A DNA stretch of 64,000 bases from Callipepla californica brunnescens. Lineage: Eukaryota; Chordata; Aves; Galliformes; Odontophoridae. Below the pieces are notes generated by a model. It ran no database searches, was not told the DNA's origin, and saw nothing but the letters and a program-made list of their open reading frames with translations. Below are positions 12,830-23,350 of this stretch, piece by piece (the first letter of the stretch is position 1; the number at the start of each line of letters is the position of its first letter). The position numbers and the translations under genes are program-made. The stretch lies in contig JALIRH010000004.1 of NCBI GenBank assembly GCA_023055505.1, forward strand, positions 14,131,368-14,195,367, written 5' to 3'.

Positions 12830-13970
12830 AGCTGCTATAATCGCTGATTTTTATCTCTTTTTAGAGAATAGTCCTGATTTATTAAATTAATAGTCCTCCA
12901 GTTTTGGATTTGCTGATAGTAATCTAGTAATACTATTCATTGTCTTATTAGTTGGATTTCTGTGTGTTTTTGTGTTTATTTTTAACTGAATCTTAATGTC
13001 TTAAAACATTTTCATGCAATTTTAATTTTCCAATCTGAAGTCCTAGCTCTGTGCAAGATAAGGTCTCATTTATTTTAGTAGGATCAAGATTTCATTCTAG
13101 CATAGAAAATAACAAGCTTCATAACTGAATGCATGAGAAAAGTATTCACATTTGTGACAAATATCTGTATAACCTTTATAGTCTTTCAGTGCAATCCCTT
13201 CTGAATGCAGAGCATTGTTAAAGGAAACAGTAGATTTCTTTCTGGGTTCATTCAGTATTAGCAGACAACATCAAGGAGTCGAATAAAACCTCCTGTACCC
13301 ACCATCAAAGGAGTTATGACAGTGGTACCTGGGTTAGGAATTGAAAGAAGTTACCTTTCATTTGCTTTCATCTGGGCTTGGTGGCTTTCCTTTCTCAAAG
13401 CATTAGGTATGTGCCAAAGGAGGGATGTGGGCTGTCAGAACTTAAACAAAGAAGAGATGCTGGAGAGGAACAGACACCCAAGTTACAGACATAAAAGCTT
13501 TAAGTAAATCAAGTTGCTTCATTGTGACAAAGCAGGAGATAGCTTGCCTGAGGGGAATTTCCAATGGTGTAAACAATAACCTAAATATATGTTATTTACC
13601 ATGTTTATGCATTAGTTCAATCATGTAGTGACTTTGAGGAATGAATAAACCACAGTGAGTTTAGAAGAAACTACTTAGGCATCCCCTTAATTCACTTCTG
13701 TTATGTGAACATGAATGGAGATATTTACAGGATCCAACCTGCTGGATCTCCTGAAATAGCAATAGCTGGTACTGAGGTAGCTGTAGTATCAGTGGTGGTT
13801 CAAGAGAATATGAATCACAGATTTCAGCTTTGGGAGAGTTACAAGCTGGAGAACTGGCAGCTAAGAAAGGAAGAGGAAAGAGTGGATGTGACCTCAAGTC
13901 AGCCATAACTGTGCAGTGAATCCAGAGCTCCCCATGTATTCCGTAAACCAACCTACCTCAGTTTTAGTAG

Positions 13971-13990
13971 ACTATAAAGTACTATAAAGT
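13971..13990. repeat. 10-bp perfect tandem duplication
   Basis: ACTATAAAGT occurs twice back to back. It is probably a replication-slippage duplication. Confidence 0.9.
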
Positions 13991-14307
13991 AGGTTAATTA
14001 ACTTACTTAAATACAGAGAAATTAAAACAGAATAGTAAAAAAAAAATAAATAAAAAAAATCACTATCCGATTTCTCCTTGTCCATTGTGTCCTGCAGAGA
14101 GACCTTTGTCTCAGTCAGCTCTAAGACTTCCTATAGCGTGGCAAAACTTGTAACATCGTATCTGTAACTTCCTAAAAAGCCTTCCTCTCCTTGTCCGTGA
14201 AATTCCTCCTAAAGAGGATTTTCTCTTATCCTCTGGAAGGTCCTATACGATCCTCAACTCTCTTTTTAAAGAATTGAGCATCTACACTGAATAATAAAAA
14301 AACAGAA

Positions 14308-14323
14308 CCACCACCACCACCAC
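14308..14323. repeat. (CCA)n microsatellite
   Basis: Five CCA units plus a partial one, in non-coding context. Confidence 0.85.
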
Positions 14324-14956
14324 AGAAAGAGTACTAGCTGTCACACAGCTGTTCAGGCAGGAAAAACTGTTCTTCTATTTCTGTCGCCATGACAATAACC
14401 ATTTTCACAGGAAGGCACACTGTGGTTAAGAAGCATTCTGTCTAGCTGAACAAAGCGTCAGCATTGTAACAATTACCTTACTTTACTCAGACTAACAGGC
14501 TGCCAGTTCCAATACCCCTTTTATGACAGTGACTAGTACCAGATGCTTCAGGAGAAAGATGATAAAAGACTAGTTTTAAGCAGTTACAGAATAATCTGTT
14601 CTTGAAGGACATTTCTAACTGCTTTTAGGTAGAGGTTAGCTCACAGCATAATTCATAGGGAGTTATATATTTTATGATTACGTAGCCTTCCTATGCAACA
14701 TAACTGTACTTGTTCTTACTGAGCATGTAGCACCCAATTTTCTTTAATTATCTTTTAAATCTTATATACAAAGTTCTTCAATGGCTATGAGCTAGTGTCA
14801 ATATTTTTGCCTTGTTTAAAAAGGATTTTTTTTTTTTTAAATCCACGTATTATAAATTCACTATTTTTTTTTTTTTTGGCAAGCCATCTATTTCACATAG
14901 AGAAAAAAAAACAAAAAACTTCCACTTCAGTCACTTTTTACTCAGGACATGCCTAC

Positions 14957-15215
14957 CATAGAATATCCTGAGTTGGAAGAGACTCTCAAGGATCATTAAG
15001 TCCAAACCCTGGCTTCACACAGGCTGACCCAAAATTCAAACCATATGTCTGAGGGCAATGCTCAGATGCTCCTTGAACTCCAGTAGCTTAGGCCATGACC
15101 ACTGCCCCCAGAGAGCCTGTTCCATGCCCACCATCTTCTCTTCCTAACCCCCAACCTGACACTTCCCAGCTGCAGGTACACGCTGTTCCCTTCAGCCCTA
15201 AATTTCAGTGAAATT
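14957..15215 (-). mobile_element. CR1 LINE 3'-end fragment
   Basis: The left edge CATAGAATATCCTGAGTTGG is the reverse complement of a CR1 3' end. It is followed by the CR1 subfamily text around CAAGGATCATTAAGTCCAAA, then CTGCCCCCAGAGAGCCTGTT. Only the 3' untranslated region and a trace of the C-terminal coding end survive. The wording differs from the copies at 2720 and 22566 and matches the copy at 23115, so at least two CR1 subfamilies are present in the window. Confidence 0.88.
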
Positions 15216-18200
15216 ACATATATGAAGTCTTGAAGGAAATAAAAATGCTGATAAATACAACGGTATTTTTAAAAGTGCAGAAGAAATGCCCATGGTTGTC
15301 TCATCAGAAAAGAAAGTAGCATTAAAACAAGCAAGAAAAATCCAAGGACATAGTACACACTCAAAAACCACCTAGGTCGTGCAGAAAAAAGTTGAAATAG
15401 GCCTGGACAGTAAATTTGAGAAGATGTATTGTAGTTTTAGTGTGTTTTCGGATGCAGGTAAACTAACAACAGCAGCTGACTTCTTTAAATTACTGATTTT
15501 GTTTCTTTCCTTTCTCAGTGTCAGACTTATTCATCAAGGTAGTAGAAAAAACAGACTTGGGGGGCACATGAGACAAAATAAATAATTATTGCCAGCGAGT
15601 CACTACTGCAAGTTTTACCTTGGTAAAAAGATAAGATGCAGTAATCATGATTTTATGCCTTTCTAACAAATTAGTTACATTATCAATCTTCCTTTTGTAC
15701 ATGAAGCAACAAGGTTTGAAAAAAAAAAAAAATAAGATTATAAATCAAGAGTACTACTCACAAATCAGCTGTAACTCTATTTTACACAGATTAGTACAAA
15801 TTCACTGAAAGCCTAAAGTCAAACTTCAGTGAACATGGGGCTGTTAAAAACTAAGGAGTGATGCTATGAGTCCCATATTCAATCATGACATCAGTGGATT
15901 TTACTGTACTTGCACAGTTAAGGAAAAATCAAGGTAAAAAATGAATTTAAATCGTGAATCCAATAAAATAAAATAGATACTAATAAGTCAATTTACAAAT
16001 ATTCAGCAAAAACACAAACTTTTCCTTCAAGATTTTAAAGAAGCATCATAATTTTGTTTGCATTAATACAAAAATATTTAATAAGAAAATTTCTGGGTAG
16101 CAGTGCATTCAGGAGTCGAAACTTAGAAATTTACTGTAAGATGACTTTCTGCTGATAGTTTTATTTGGTCTAAAAATTAAGATTAAACAGATAAGATGAG
16201 AAAAATGGAACTAATAAGAGCAAAAGAATGTGATGACTGCTATGCTATGCCTACTGGAAAGAGTGTAAAATTTTGCAAATAAGATATCAAACTGCTCCTC
16301 AGTGATCAAGAAAAGGTAACAGAAATTACCTGGGGGCTGGGAATCAACCTGCTACAGCAAGAGCATGAAAGAGGGGGCAGAAAAAAAAATTGCTTATCTG
16401 TTTTGTGAAAGATATCTGCCGCAATGAAAATTTACGTAACGTACATACATTTTAATTTAAAGTTGCAAAATATAGAAATATTTAGGGTTGCTTTTTTCCT
16501 CTTTTCTAGATACTCTGACATTGTAAGAAGTACCAAACTACATTAAAACTTCCTCTCCCCTTCAAAAAGTCAAAAACACATAAATGTATGCATAGTTTTC
16601 TGTTGGGAAAGATATTTCGGTAGCTTTTACAGTAAAAAAAGTCATAATCGAGAGGAAAAATAAATATTCATTCTCATTTTAAAGATTTATATTGAAAACA
16701 AGAAAACTGCTTGAGAGAGTCACATAAGAGAATGCATCCAGTAACTTCTCCCTTAAGTTGTAATTCAAGATTTTAGTCGTGAAACAGATGCCCTTTCTGA
16801 TCATGGAAGAGAAAGGAAATGGAAGAAAAAAGGCATTTGAGTCCCTTCTGTTTTTTTTTTTTTTTCAAAAAGATACAAGATGGTTCAAGCCAAACAGCTT
16901 TTGCTTATTATGTTTATTGCTAGTAATGGAAAATGAAGTTCAGAAAAATGGGCAAGGTTCTATTACCATCAAAAAACAGTATGCTTCCAAGTCAAAATTA
17001 TCTCTTCAATTTGCTAAAGAGGAATCCACAGAAAGCATCCAAGACACTTAAGTACCCAAAAGGAATCAAACTTAATGGGAGCAGAGGGCAAGGGGAGTGG
17101 CTAATCATCACAGGTCTGGTTTGAAGAGGAAAAACAGCACCACAAGTTATCTTGCTGCAATCTAACTCATATTTCAGAGCCAATCTCCAATCTCATTGCT
17201 CTGTGTTCATATGGGGTGATGCATTTGCAGAGATAAGGTACAGCCTGCATGTAAAATGTTTTGTAATTGAGTCTTTATTCATTTCTTGGTAAGATTTCTT
17301 GTAATGGCAGTGGGGGTCCCTGGTTGTGGACTGCCGCAGAGAGATCAAGCATCCAGCTGAAGTCAGGCTCCAGCGAGGGAGCTAGGGAAAAGAAACTGAA
17401 CAGAAAATAGATGTAATATTGCACTAATCAGGGGCATAACTTGTTTGTGGAGGTCACTGTATGTGTCTCAGACCTACTAGCTAACAACATGTACAGTGAG
17501 GTGAATACAATAAATAATGTGTGTGGCACAGTAATTGCAGGATTAGAAGAGTGCATACTACCAGATGGGTCTTAACAGGGCAGGGGATCAAATGGAGGCT
17601 GAATTTAGGATTTACACAGTGCAGTTTTGTGTGACTTTGGTGTTATCTGTGTCAGCAAGAGCATAGCTATGAACCCAAATAAGTGTCGAGAGCAAAACTA
17701 TTTCCAGAATATAAAACCATCTTGAAAATAACATCAGAACAGTTTACATTTTTGATTTGCCTTGTTTTTGACAAATATAGTCAAACTTCAAATTAAAAAT
17801 CCTCCTTCCTTTTTCTCTTAGCCCATTAGGAGTAGGAGTACTGCACTCTGTAATGATACACTCAATTTCATCTGTGAGCAATGATTATTGCTCCTACTTG
17901 CATGGGAGACCTCTGAGACTACCCCAGGTCATTCTGGAGAAATGCTGTGGTCAATTAAGCACTGTGAGGGTCATTCTTCCTGCAGAATGCACACTGAGAT
18001 AAAATACTAGCCTGGAAAAAGCACTGAAGATGTTTTCAGCTGATGCATTAAATCCAGCATCCAAAAAGATACAAAATCATGTTAATGAAGAATGAAATTG
18101 TTACTCTGAGCAAATGTACTAAATCTCTTTTGTCTCATTAGATCTAAACTCAAAATTAGAGTATTTAGTAATTAAGAATTTTTCACTTTGTTCTTCTCTG

Positions 18201-21200
18201 TGCCATCATTTTTTAAGGGAATTTTACCTTAAAAATGATAAAACATCTATTTAAAACTGTCATTATTATTTTAGTATTAGCAAGAAGCATCTTCAGCTGC
18301 TTTTCGCTGACACAACTCTACTAGATTTAATAGATATTAAGCAGTACAAACTGAGAATCAACCTCAATAATATTGTGCTATCAAAATTTACCACTTTCAT
18401 TTATTTTCATTCATTAATTTGATATCACATACAGTTCTATCAAAAATATTCACAAAGACATTTTTATTAAATATATTTAATGTATCCTAAAATGTTCCCA
18501 GCAACTGAACAGCTTAACTTGCAATCCTCAATTATTTTTCCTCCTTTCTCTCAGACACTCTGACGCCAAAAAATTCAGAAAAAGCTTTTGCACTGCTCTG
18601 CTATATGACTCTCCCTCTCACAACTACAGACAAGTAACAAACATGCTAAAGGTATTTCAGGAGTCATTACTACCTTTACATCCCTTGAAGTAGTGTTTAA
18701 AATGGAGATGCATCATAAACCAGACATAACCTTTTCTCTGTGATTTCCATTTTCATTTGATCATAATAATCATTCACAGTATGAATCTGAATCTTATATC
18801 AAATATGAAATTTACCAAATTTACACAAATATTTTGCAGCAAACAGAGCACTCAGTCTCCCAAACCAAAATAAAATCCCTCTTGTTAATTGTCTGGTTCA
18901 TTTTTTTTTCCACATGTGCATAGCAGGATAATTTGGAATGGAAAATGATTATTGCAAAGCATTTTTGGAGAACAGCACAAGATCAAAAAAATATTCTGTA
19001 TTAAAATGTTTCTGATTGCAATGTGGTCTCAAACCTGTGATTACACAGGGAAATTATTTTAGAATGGTCTAGTTTTTATAATACACTTGTATCTCTATGG
19101 ACTGCAAACATGACATGCATAATTAGAGGAAGAGAGGGAAACAAATTTACTATGTAGTGGACCATGCCACAGCTCAGTGTTAGATGCAGCTCAATAGCTT
19201 CAGTAAAAGTTGGCTACTGCAGTTCTGATACTGTGTTCTGTTTGTGTACCTTTTGTTCTATAGAGACTAAAGGAGTTAAGGGAGAGTAATGAACCCAACA
19301 TAGCGCAGAAGTCAATGGTCTTTTAGTCATACACAAAGAAAACTCTATGGGCAATGTTAAAAGCCAAACTGTTAGCATTTGAATGGGAACATATTTAGCA
19401 CAGTGAAAAGTAGGTGAATAGAGATAACAGATTGAAATTAAGAAATTAAAAAAAGTCTTCGTTAAAAATCTTTTGACAGCAATTCTATAAACCTGCAGAA
19501 CTGTCTCTTTAGAAATTCAAGAAAACCCATACCTGGTGCTGGCCAAAAAAAACCAGGAAACACGTGATGAGATTCTGGATGTGCTTCTATCAATTACTTA
19601 CCTTTCTTAATTCCATGAGCTGAAGTCCCTGAAGACATGTCTCTATAAGGAAAAAAAAAAAAAAAAAGAAAAAAAAATCTTTCAGCTGCATGATCTTATA
19701 ATTTCTATTTCTGCTCTTCTGTTTCTGTATCTTTGAGTAAACATACTGCAGGATAATTAAAAAAAAAATCACTAAAAACACAGTAACTACTAATACAATC
19801 AGGCAGAGCAGCTCTAACTTCAACTTTTATTAGACTTATACAAAAGAGCTGATGTTGACATATCCTCAGGAAGGCTTGTCTTTGGAGCTGTAGCCAGCTG
19901 TGCTGTCTTTCAGAGCTGTGCTTATGCTCAGTTCCACTGGTCTGATGGACATCTCCACTGAGAGCCCTGATTTCCCCATGGCTTCGCATTTCAGTTGACT
20001 ATAGCCAAATTCAGAACAACATCACAAGAATTTCCTGACTGATGGGCTCCTGAAACCAGCTCCCCTGCTGGCTTTCTGCAGTGCGCCCAGCCTGAGATCT
20101 GCTGGCACAACTGCAACACTGCACACGTGGTATTCCCTTGCTAGGAGATCCCTGAGGAGTAGTGCATTTGTTTCAGATTTAGATTTTCAGAAGAGGCCAG
20201 GAGTAGGAGGAGGTGAAGGTTCCTATGTCGTTGATAACGCCCAGGCAGGCCATAGTAGCCTCTCCAGTCTGTTTTGCCTGGAATTACTCACTCAGGAACA
20301 AAACACCCATATGAAAATGACTCTCCTTCAGTACTCCATCTTGAAGTCAGCTCCATAAGACCCCAAGAAACCTTGAAGAACCTCTTTCCAATACTGAAGA
20401 AATTTGTTACCTTCTGGATTGTGGCCCTTTGTAAGTGGAAATTCATATTCAGGGAGTAAAATTCACCATTACGGTGATCATTATAAAGTTCAGGTCTCAG
20501 CTTCAACAGATAATACATCTACACTCTTTTATTAGTTGTGAAAGTTATTGCTAAACTTGGATCAACGTGCCTTAAAAACATGAGTTTACATGTTTAATCC
20601 ACTGATCATTCCTGAGAACTGTAACTATAAATAGTAAAGTATGTTCTTTGTAACATAGGACCTGTGAATATTCACTGCTGTCTCAGTCTGTGAATACACA
20701 AGCTATACTGAAGTCATGAGTGTTCTTGATATTTCAAAATAAAATATCCCTGTTTTTAACTTGTTCAGTCTCAGATACTGCACAAGCCCTGGCAATAAGA
20801 TGAATGCTTACCTGATGGACATCGCTCTAAACTCTTTACTACTGTTGCTATTTGTCCTTAGTTGGAAAAAAAAAAAAACAAAAAAAAAAACCTGTGTAAA
20901 GCTCTTCAAGCAAGAACTCATTTCCTGTAAGGCAGCTGTGGAGCCTGCATTCAGATAATTAACTACAAATAGAGAATTTTGTATAATTTCCTGGATTTCA
21001 TTACCTTAAATTTCCTCTAATCATTGTAACATCCTCTGTGCTTCATAACTACTTCGATGCCCCCATGAAAATGTTCTAACAGCAGTCTTCTCTGATGTCC
21101 CCATTAAACTGTTCCAACTAAGGTCAACAGAGCAAGTCCAGACAGTTGGATAGCCATGTACTTTAAGAGCTCAAGAAGAAGAAACACTTTGAAAAGTCCT

Positions 21201-21269
21201 TCCCAAAAGCCACATTCGTACTCATTTAAACACTTTTTGGCCAAGTACTTTTCAGGCGTGCTGAGTCAA
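15216..21269. other. Unique non-coding DNA
   Basis: No transposon is recognised. It holds poly-A or poly-T runs at 15719-15732, 16851-16865, 19651-19677 and 20866-20889, a slightly GC-richer patch at 17300-17390, and a minus-strand splice-signal pair at 19602-19642. The hydrophobic minus-strand frame at 19590-19823 opens with TTG and reads through the poly-T tract, so I do not treat it as a gene. Confidence 0.55.
19602..19642 (-). other. Possible small exon (splice-signal pair)
   Basis: On the minus strand a long T-rich tract ending CCTTATAG is followed by 41 bases and then AAG|GTAAGTAATT, a near-ideal 5' splice site. An acceptor and a donor at this spacing could bound a small exon. No neighbouring exon is recognised and no coding homology is seen. 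The pyrimidine tract may simply be a homopolymer, so this is a weak candidate. Confidence 0.2.
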
Positions 21270-21456
21270 ACAAAAATGGGCAATGGGCACAAACTAAAAC
21301 ATAGGAAGTTCCATGGAAACATGAGGAAAAACTTGTTTAATTTGAGGGTCTATGGAGCAGTGGAACAGGCTGCCCAAGTTGGTGGTGGAAACTCCTTCTA
21401 TAGAGACATTCAAACACCACCTACAAAGATTTTACCCATGTAATCTACAAGTAGGG
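21270..21456 (+). mobile_element. CR1 LINE 3' region, left part of a split copy
   Basis: This is the end of CR1 ORF2 and the start of its 3' UTR. The segment from about 21275 reads as G-H-K-L-K-H-R-K-F-H-G-N-M-R-K-N-L-F, the CR1 C-terminal block, then GGAACAGGCTGCCCAAGTTG and a degraded GAGACATTCAAACACC stretch. CR1 sequence fades out near 21456. The expected continuation, the final 70 bases of the element, appears only at 21797. About 340 bases of foreign DNA therefore split the copy. Confidence 0.88.
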
Positions 21457-21796
21457 TGAATAACACAAAATAATAACACCCCACACAAAACAATGGAGGT
21501 GGATGTTATATTTTGTGTGGCTTATACAGATGGTATACAGTCAAGCAGTAAATAAAGAAAGGCTCACCTATTGCTGATGGTCAAGACCCACACAGAACTC
21601 CACAGGATCTCCAACAAGAGATCCTTCCACATTGGTGGTCATCTCTTAAATGGGATCTGGAAGAGGTGGAGTCAGACTCCACCCCTTCCAGTCACAAAGG
21701 TGAATTGCCTTCACCTGCGCTCCTCTGGCGGACTCAGTGCTTGCCTCAGGTGATCAGTGGTTCAGACTGTGATTCAACAGTTCCCATACACTACTA
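21457..21796 (+). mobile_element. Insertion in CR1, candidate solo LTR
   Basis: About 340 bases interrupt a CR1 copy. The insert can be read as starting TGAATAAC and ending CCCATACA, which gives the TG...CA ends of an LTR. It carries a plus-strand polyadenylation signal AATAAA at 21551-21556, followed by a GC-richer half (21590-21780), resembling a U3-R-U5 order. Near the left end there is a perfect 10-bp inverted repeat, CCACACAAAA (21481-21490) and TTTTGTGTGG (21511-21520). The related bases CTAC and TAGG lie on both sides, but no clean target duplication can be fixed. Family identity is unknown. A solo LTR of an old endogenous retrovirus is my inference. A non-autonomous DNA transposon is the alternative. 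Confidence 0.4.
21481..21520. repeat. Inverted repeat, 10-bp perfect arms
   Basis: CCACACAAAA and TTTTGTGTGG are perfect reverse complements separated by 20 bases. A second, imperfect partner for the right arm, ACACAAAATAATAACACC, lies just to the left at 21463-21480. Confidence 0.85.
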
Positions 21797-21872
21797 TAAG
21801 GAATCTGCTTTAGCTGGAGTAGGTGATCTCCAGAGATACCTTCAACTTTTGCAATTCTGTGATTATGTGAAA
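21797..21872 (+). mobile_element. CR1 LINE 3' end, right part of the split copy
   Basis: GGAATCTGCTTTAGCTGGAG, then GTGATCTCCAGAGATACCTT and CAATTCTGTGATTATGTGA, are the last bases of a CR1, including the terminal ATTCTGTG-like unit. This completes the copy that starts at 21270. Confidence 0.88.
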
Positions 21873-22565
21873 TAATTTGTTTGGGTATCCTTATTTTCTT
21901 ATGCATTGCTGTTTGCTTTATTATTATTATTATTATTATTACTTATTTTCAGTCTCCAGAACCACTCTCTCCTTTCTGCTTATATTTTTCCAAGTATTGC
22001 TTCCCTCATCTCTTGTCCTAACACCAGACTGATTTATTACAGTATTTTAGATTGCTTATCTAATTCTCTGTGTGATATGAACACTGCAACTGCAATTGAA
22101 ACGGTCCCTTTGTCAGGGCCAGGAACACTAACCAACACAGCATCTGGTCAAATGGAATGAGAGCGCAAAAGGCCACAAAAACAAACAAACAACAAAAAGA
22201 AACAACTCACGCTAAAATGATAGTATTATTATATTCATCCCTTCAAGACAGTATCAAAATATCTCGTCATAGTTCTTACTTAGCCAAAAAAAAGCCAAAG
22301 CTCACAGAGATTTTAGATACTGCAGTAGAAAGAATAACTGCAAAATAAGATCAATATTCTCCATCTGAATTCCAAAAAACATTAAAATATATTTGGACCC
22401 AAAATAAGATAATTACATTAATTCAGGAAATAACAAGAAGAAAAGAATGAAGAAATGTCTTCTTGTACTTGAGAGTTTCATACAAATCAGAAAAAGATCT
22501 GTTGTCTCCTGCATAATTCCAATCTGGAATTCAAAGTGACAAATCAAAGAAAATATAATTAATCA
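21873..22565. other. Unique DNA with a (TTA)n microsatellite
   Basis: No exon or transposon is recognised. The (TTA)8 run at 21918-21941 and an A-rich stretch near 22180-22200 are the only visible structures. Confidence 0.6.
21918..21941. repeat. (TTA)8 microsatellite
   Basis: Eight uninterrupted TTA units just downstream of a CR1 3' end. It is a likely polymorphic marker. Confidence 0.9.
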
Positions 22566-22765
22566 TCATAGAATGCCCTGGGTCGAAAAAGACTTCAAAG
22601 ATCATCCAGTTTCAATTCTCCTGCTGTGTGCAGGGTTGACAGCCACTAGAGCAGGCTGCCCAGAGCCACATCCAGCCTTGCCTTAAATGCCTCCAGGGAT
22701 GGGGCATCCACATCCTCTCTGGGCAACTTGTTCCAGTGCATCATCACCCTCTGAGTGAAAAACAT
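22566..22765 (-). mobile_element. CR1 LINE 3'-end fragment
   Basis: The left edge TCATAGAATGCCCTGGGTCG is the reverse-complemented CR1 3' terminus. The text CTCCAGGGATGGGGCATCCA and TCTCTGGGCAACTTGTTCCA is close to the copy at 2720, so the two belong to the same subfamily. Only about 200 bases of the 3' UTR remain. Confidence 0.92.
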
Positions 22766-23114
22766 ACAGATAGCAGAAGATAAGGAACCCTAATTGCCCT
22801 CCTGAGAGTGTCCAGGAGAAAATGAAACTTTTTTTTTTTTTTTTTTTTTGCTGTCATTGTCTGAAGTGTCCATCATTTCCCAAGTATTTTCCTTCAGGAT
22901 ACTTCTAATTAGGTATTAGTAATCATCTCTTACAGAAATTTTCAATGGAATCCTATTTCTCACATCCCTTGGAAAAATTAGGCCATGGTTAAAATTTTTT
23001 ACAGTCCTCCTCTGATGGTTCTATTAAGACAGTTTAAAATCCTGCTCAAAGTACACATTATTAGAGAGGTATTTGCACAGGCTGCTTTGATTCAGTAAGG
23101 ATAGAAAAGCATCA
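22766..23114. other. Spacer between two CR1 copies, with a poly-T tract
   Basis: A 21-base T run lies at 22829-22849. Nothing else is recognised. Confidence 0.6.
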
Positions 23115-23350
23115 ATCATAGAATCACAGAGTCATGGAATGGCCTCAGCTGGAAGGAACCCACCTGGATCATCAAGTCTAATCCCTGGCTCCACACAGCC
23201 ACCCCAAATTCAAACCTTATGTCTAACCACTGCCCCGGGATCCTGTCCCAGTGCCTGAACACTCCCTTGGTGGAGAATCTTTTCCCAATACTCAGCCTCA
23301 ACCTCTCCTGATGCAACTCAGCGCTGTTCCATTGGGCTCTAAATTCCAAT
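23115..23350 (-). mobile_element. CR1 LINE 3'-end fragment
   Basis: ATCATAGAATCACAGAGTCA at the left is the reversed CR1 terminal repeat. The following text (CTGGATCATCAAGTCTAATC, then TGCCCCGGGATCCTGTCCCA) matches the subfamily of the copy at 14957. Both copies run into the same closing words near AAATTCCAATGAAATTA, which supports a shared source subfamily. The preserved part is 3' UTR plus a trace of coding end. Confidence 0.9.

Larger units (their letters stand above)
7906..14956. other. Unique AT-rich non-coding DNA
   Basis: Seven kilobases with no recognisable exon, transposon or RNA gene. Visible structure: T-rich runs near 10180-10200, a homeodomain-motif-rich and palindromic patch at 12600-12960, a 10-bp tandem duplication at 13971-13990, an A-rich block at 14037-14060, a (CCA)n run at 14308-14323 and T runs at 14828-14877. 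Open frames stay below 100 codons and lack protein-like composition. Confidence 0.6.

Noticed and set aside
19590..19823. Hydrophobic minus-strand frame resembling a small membrane protein
   Set aside because: It opens with TTG rather than ATG, reads through a poly-T tract as poly-Phe, and has no recognisable relative.
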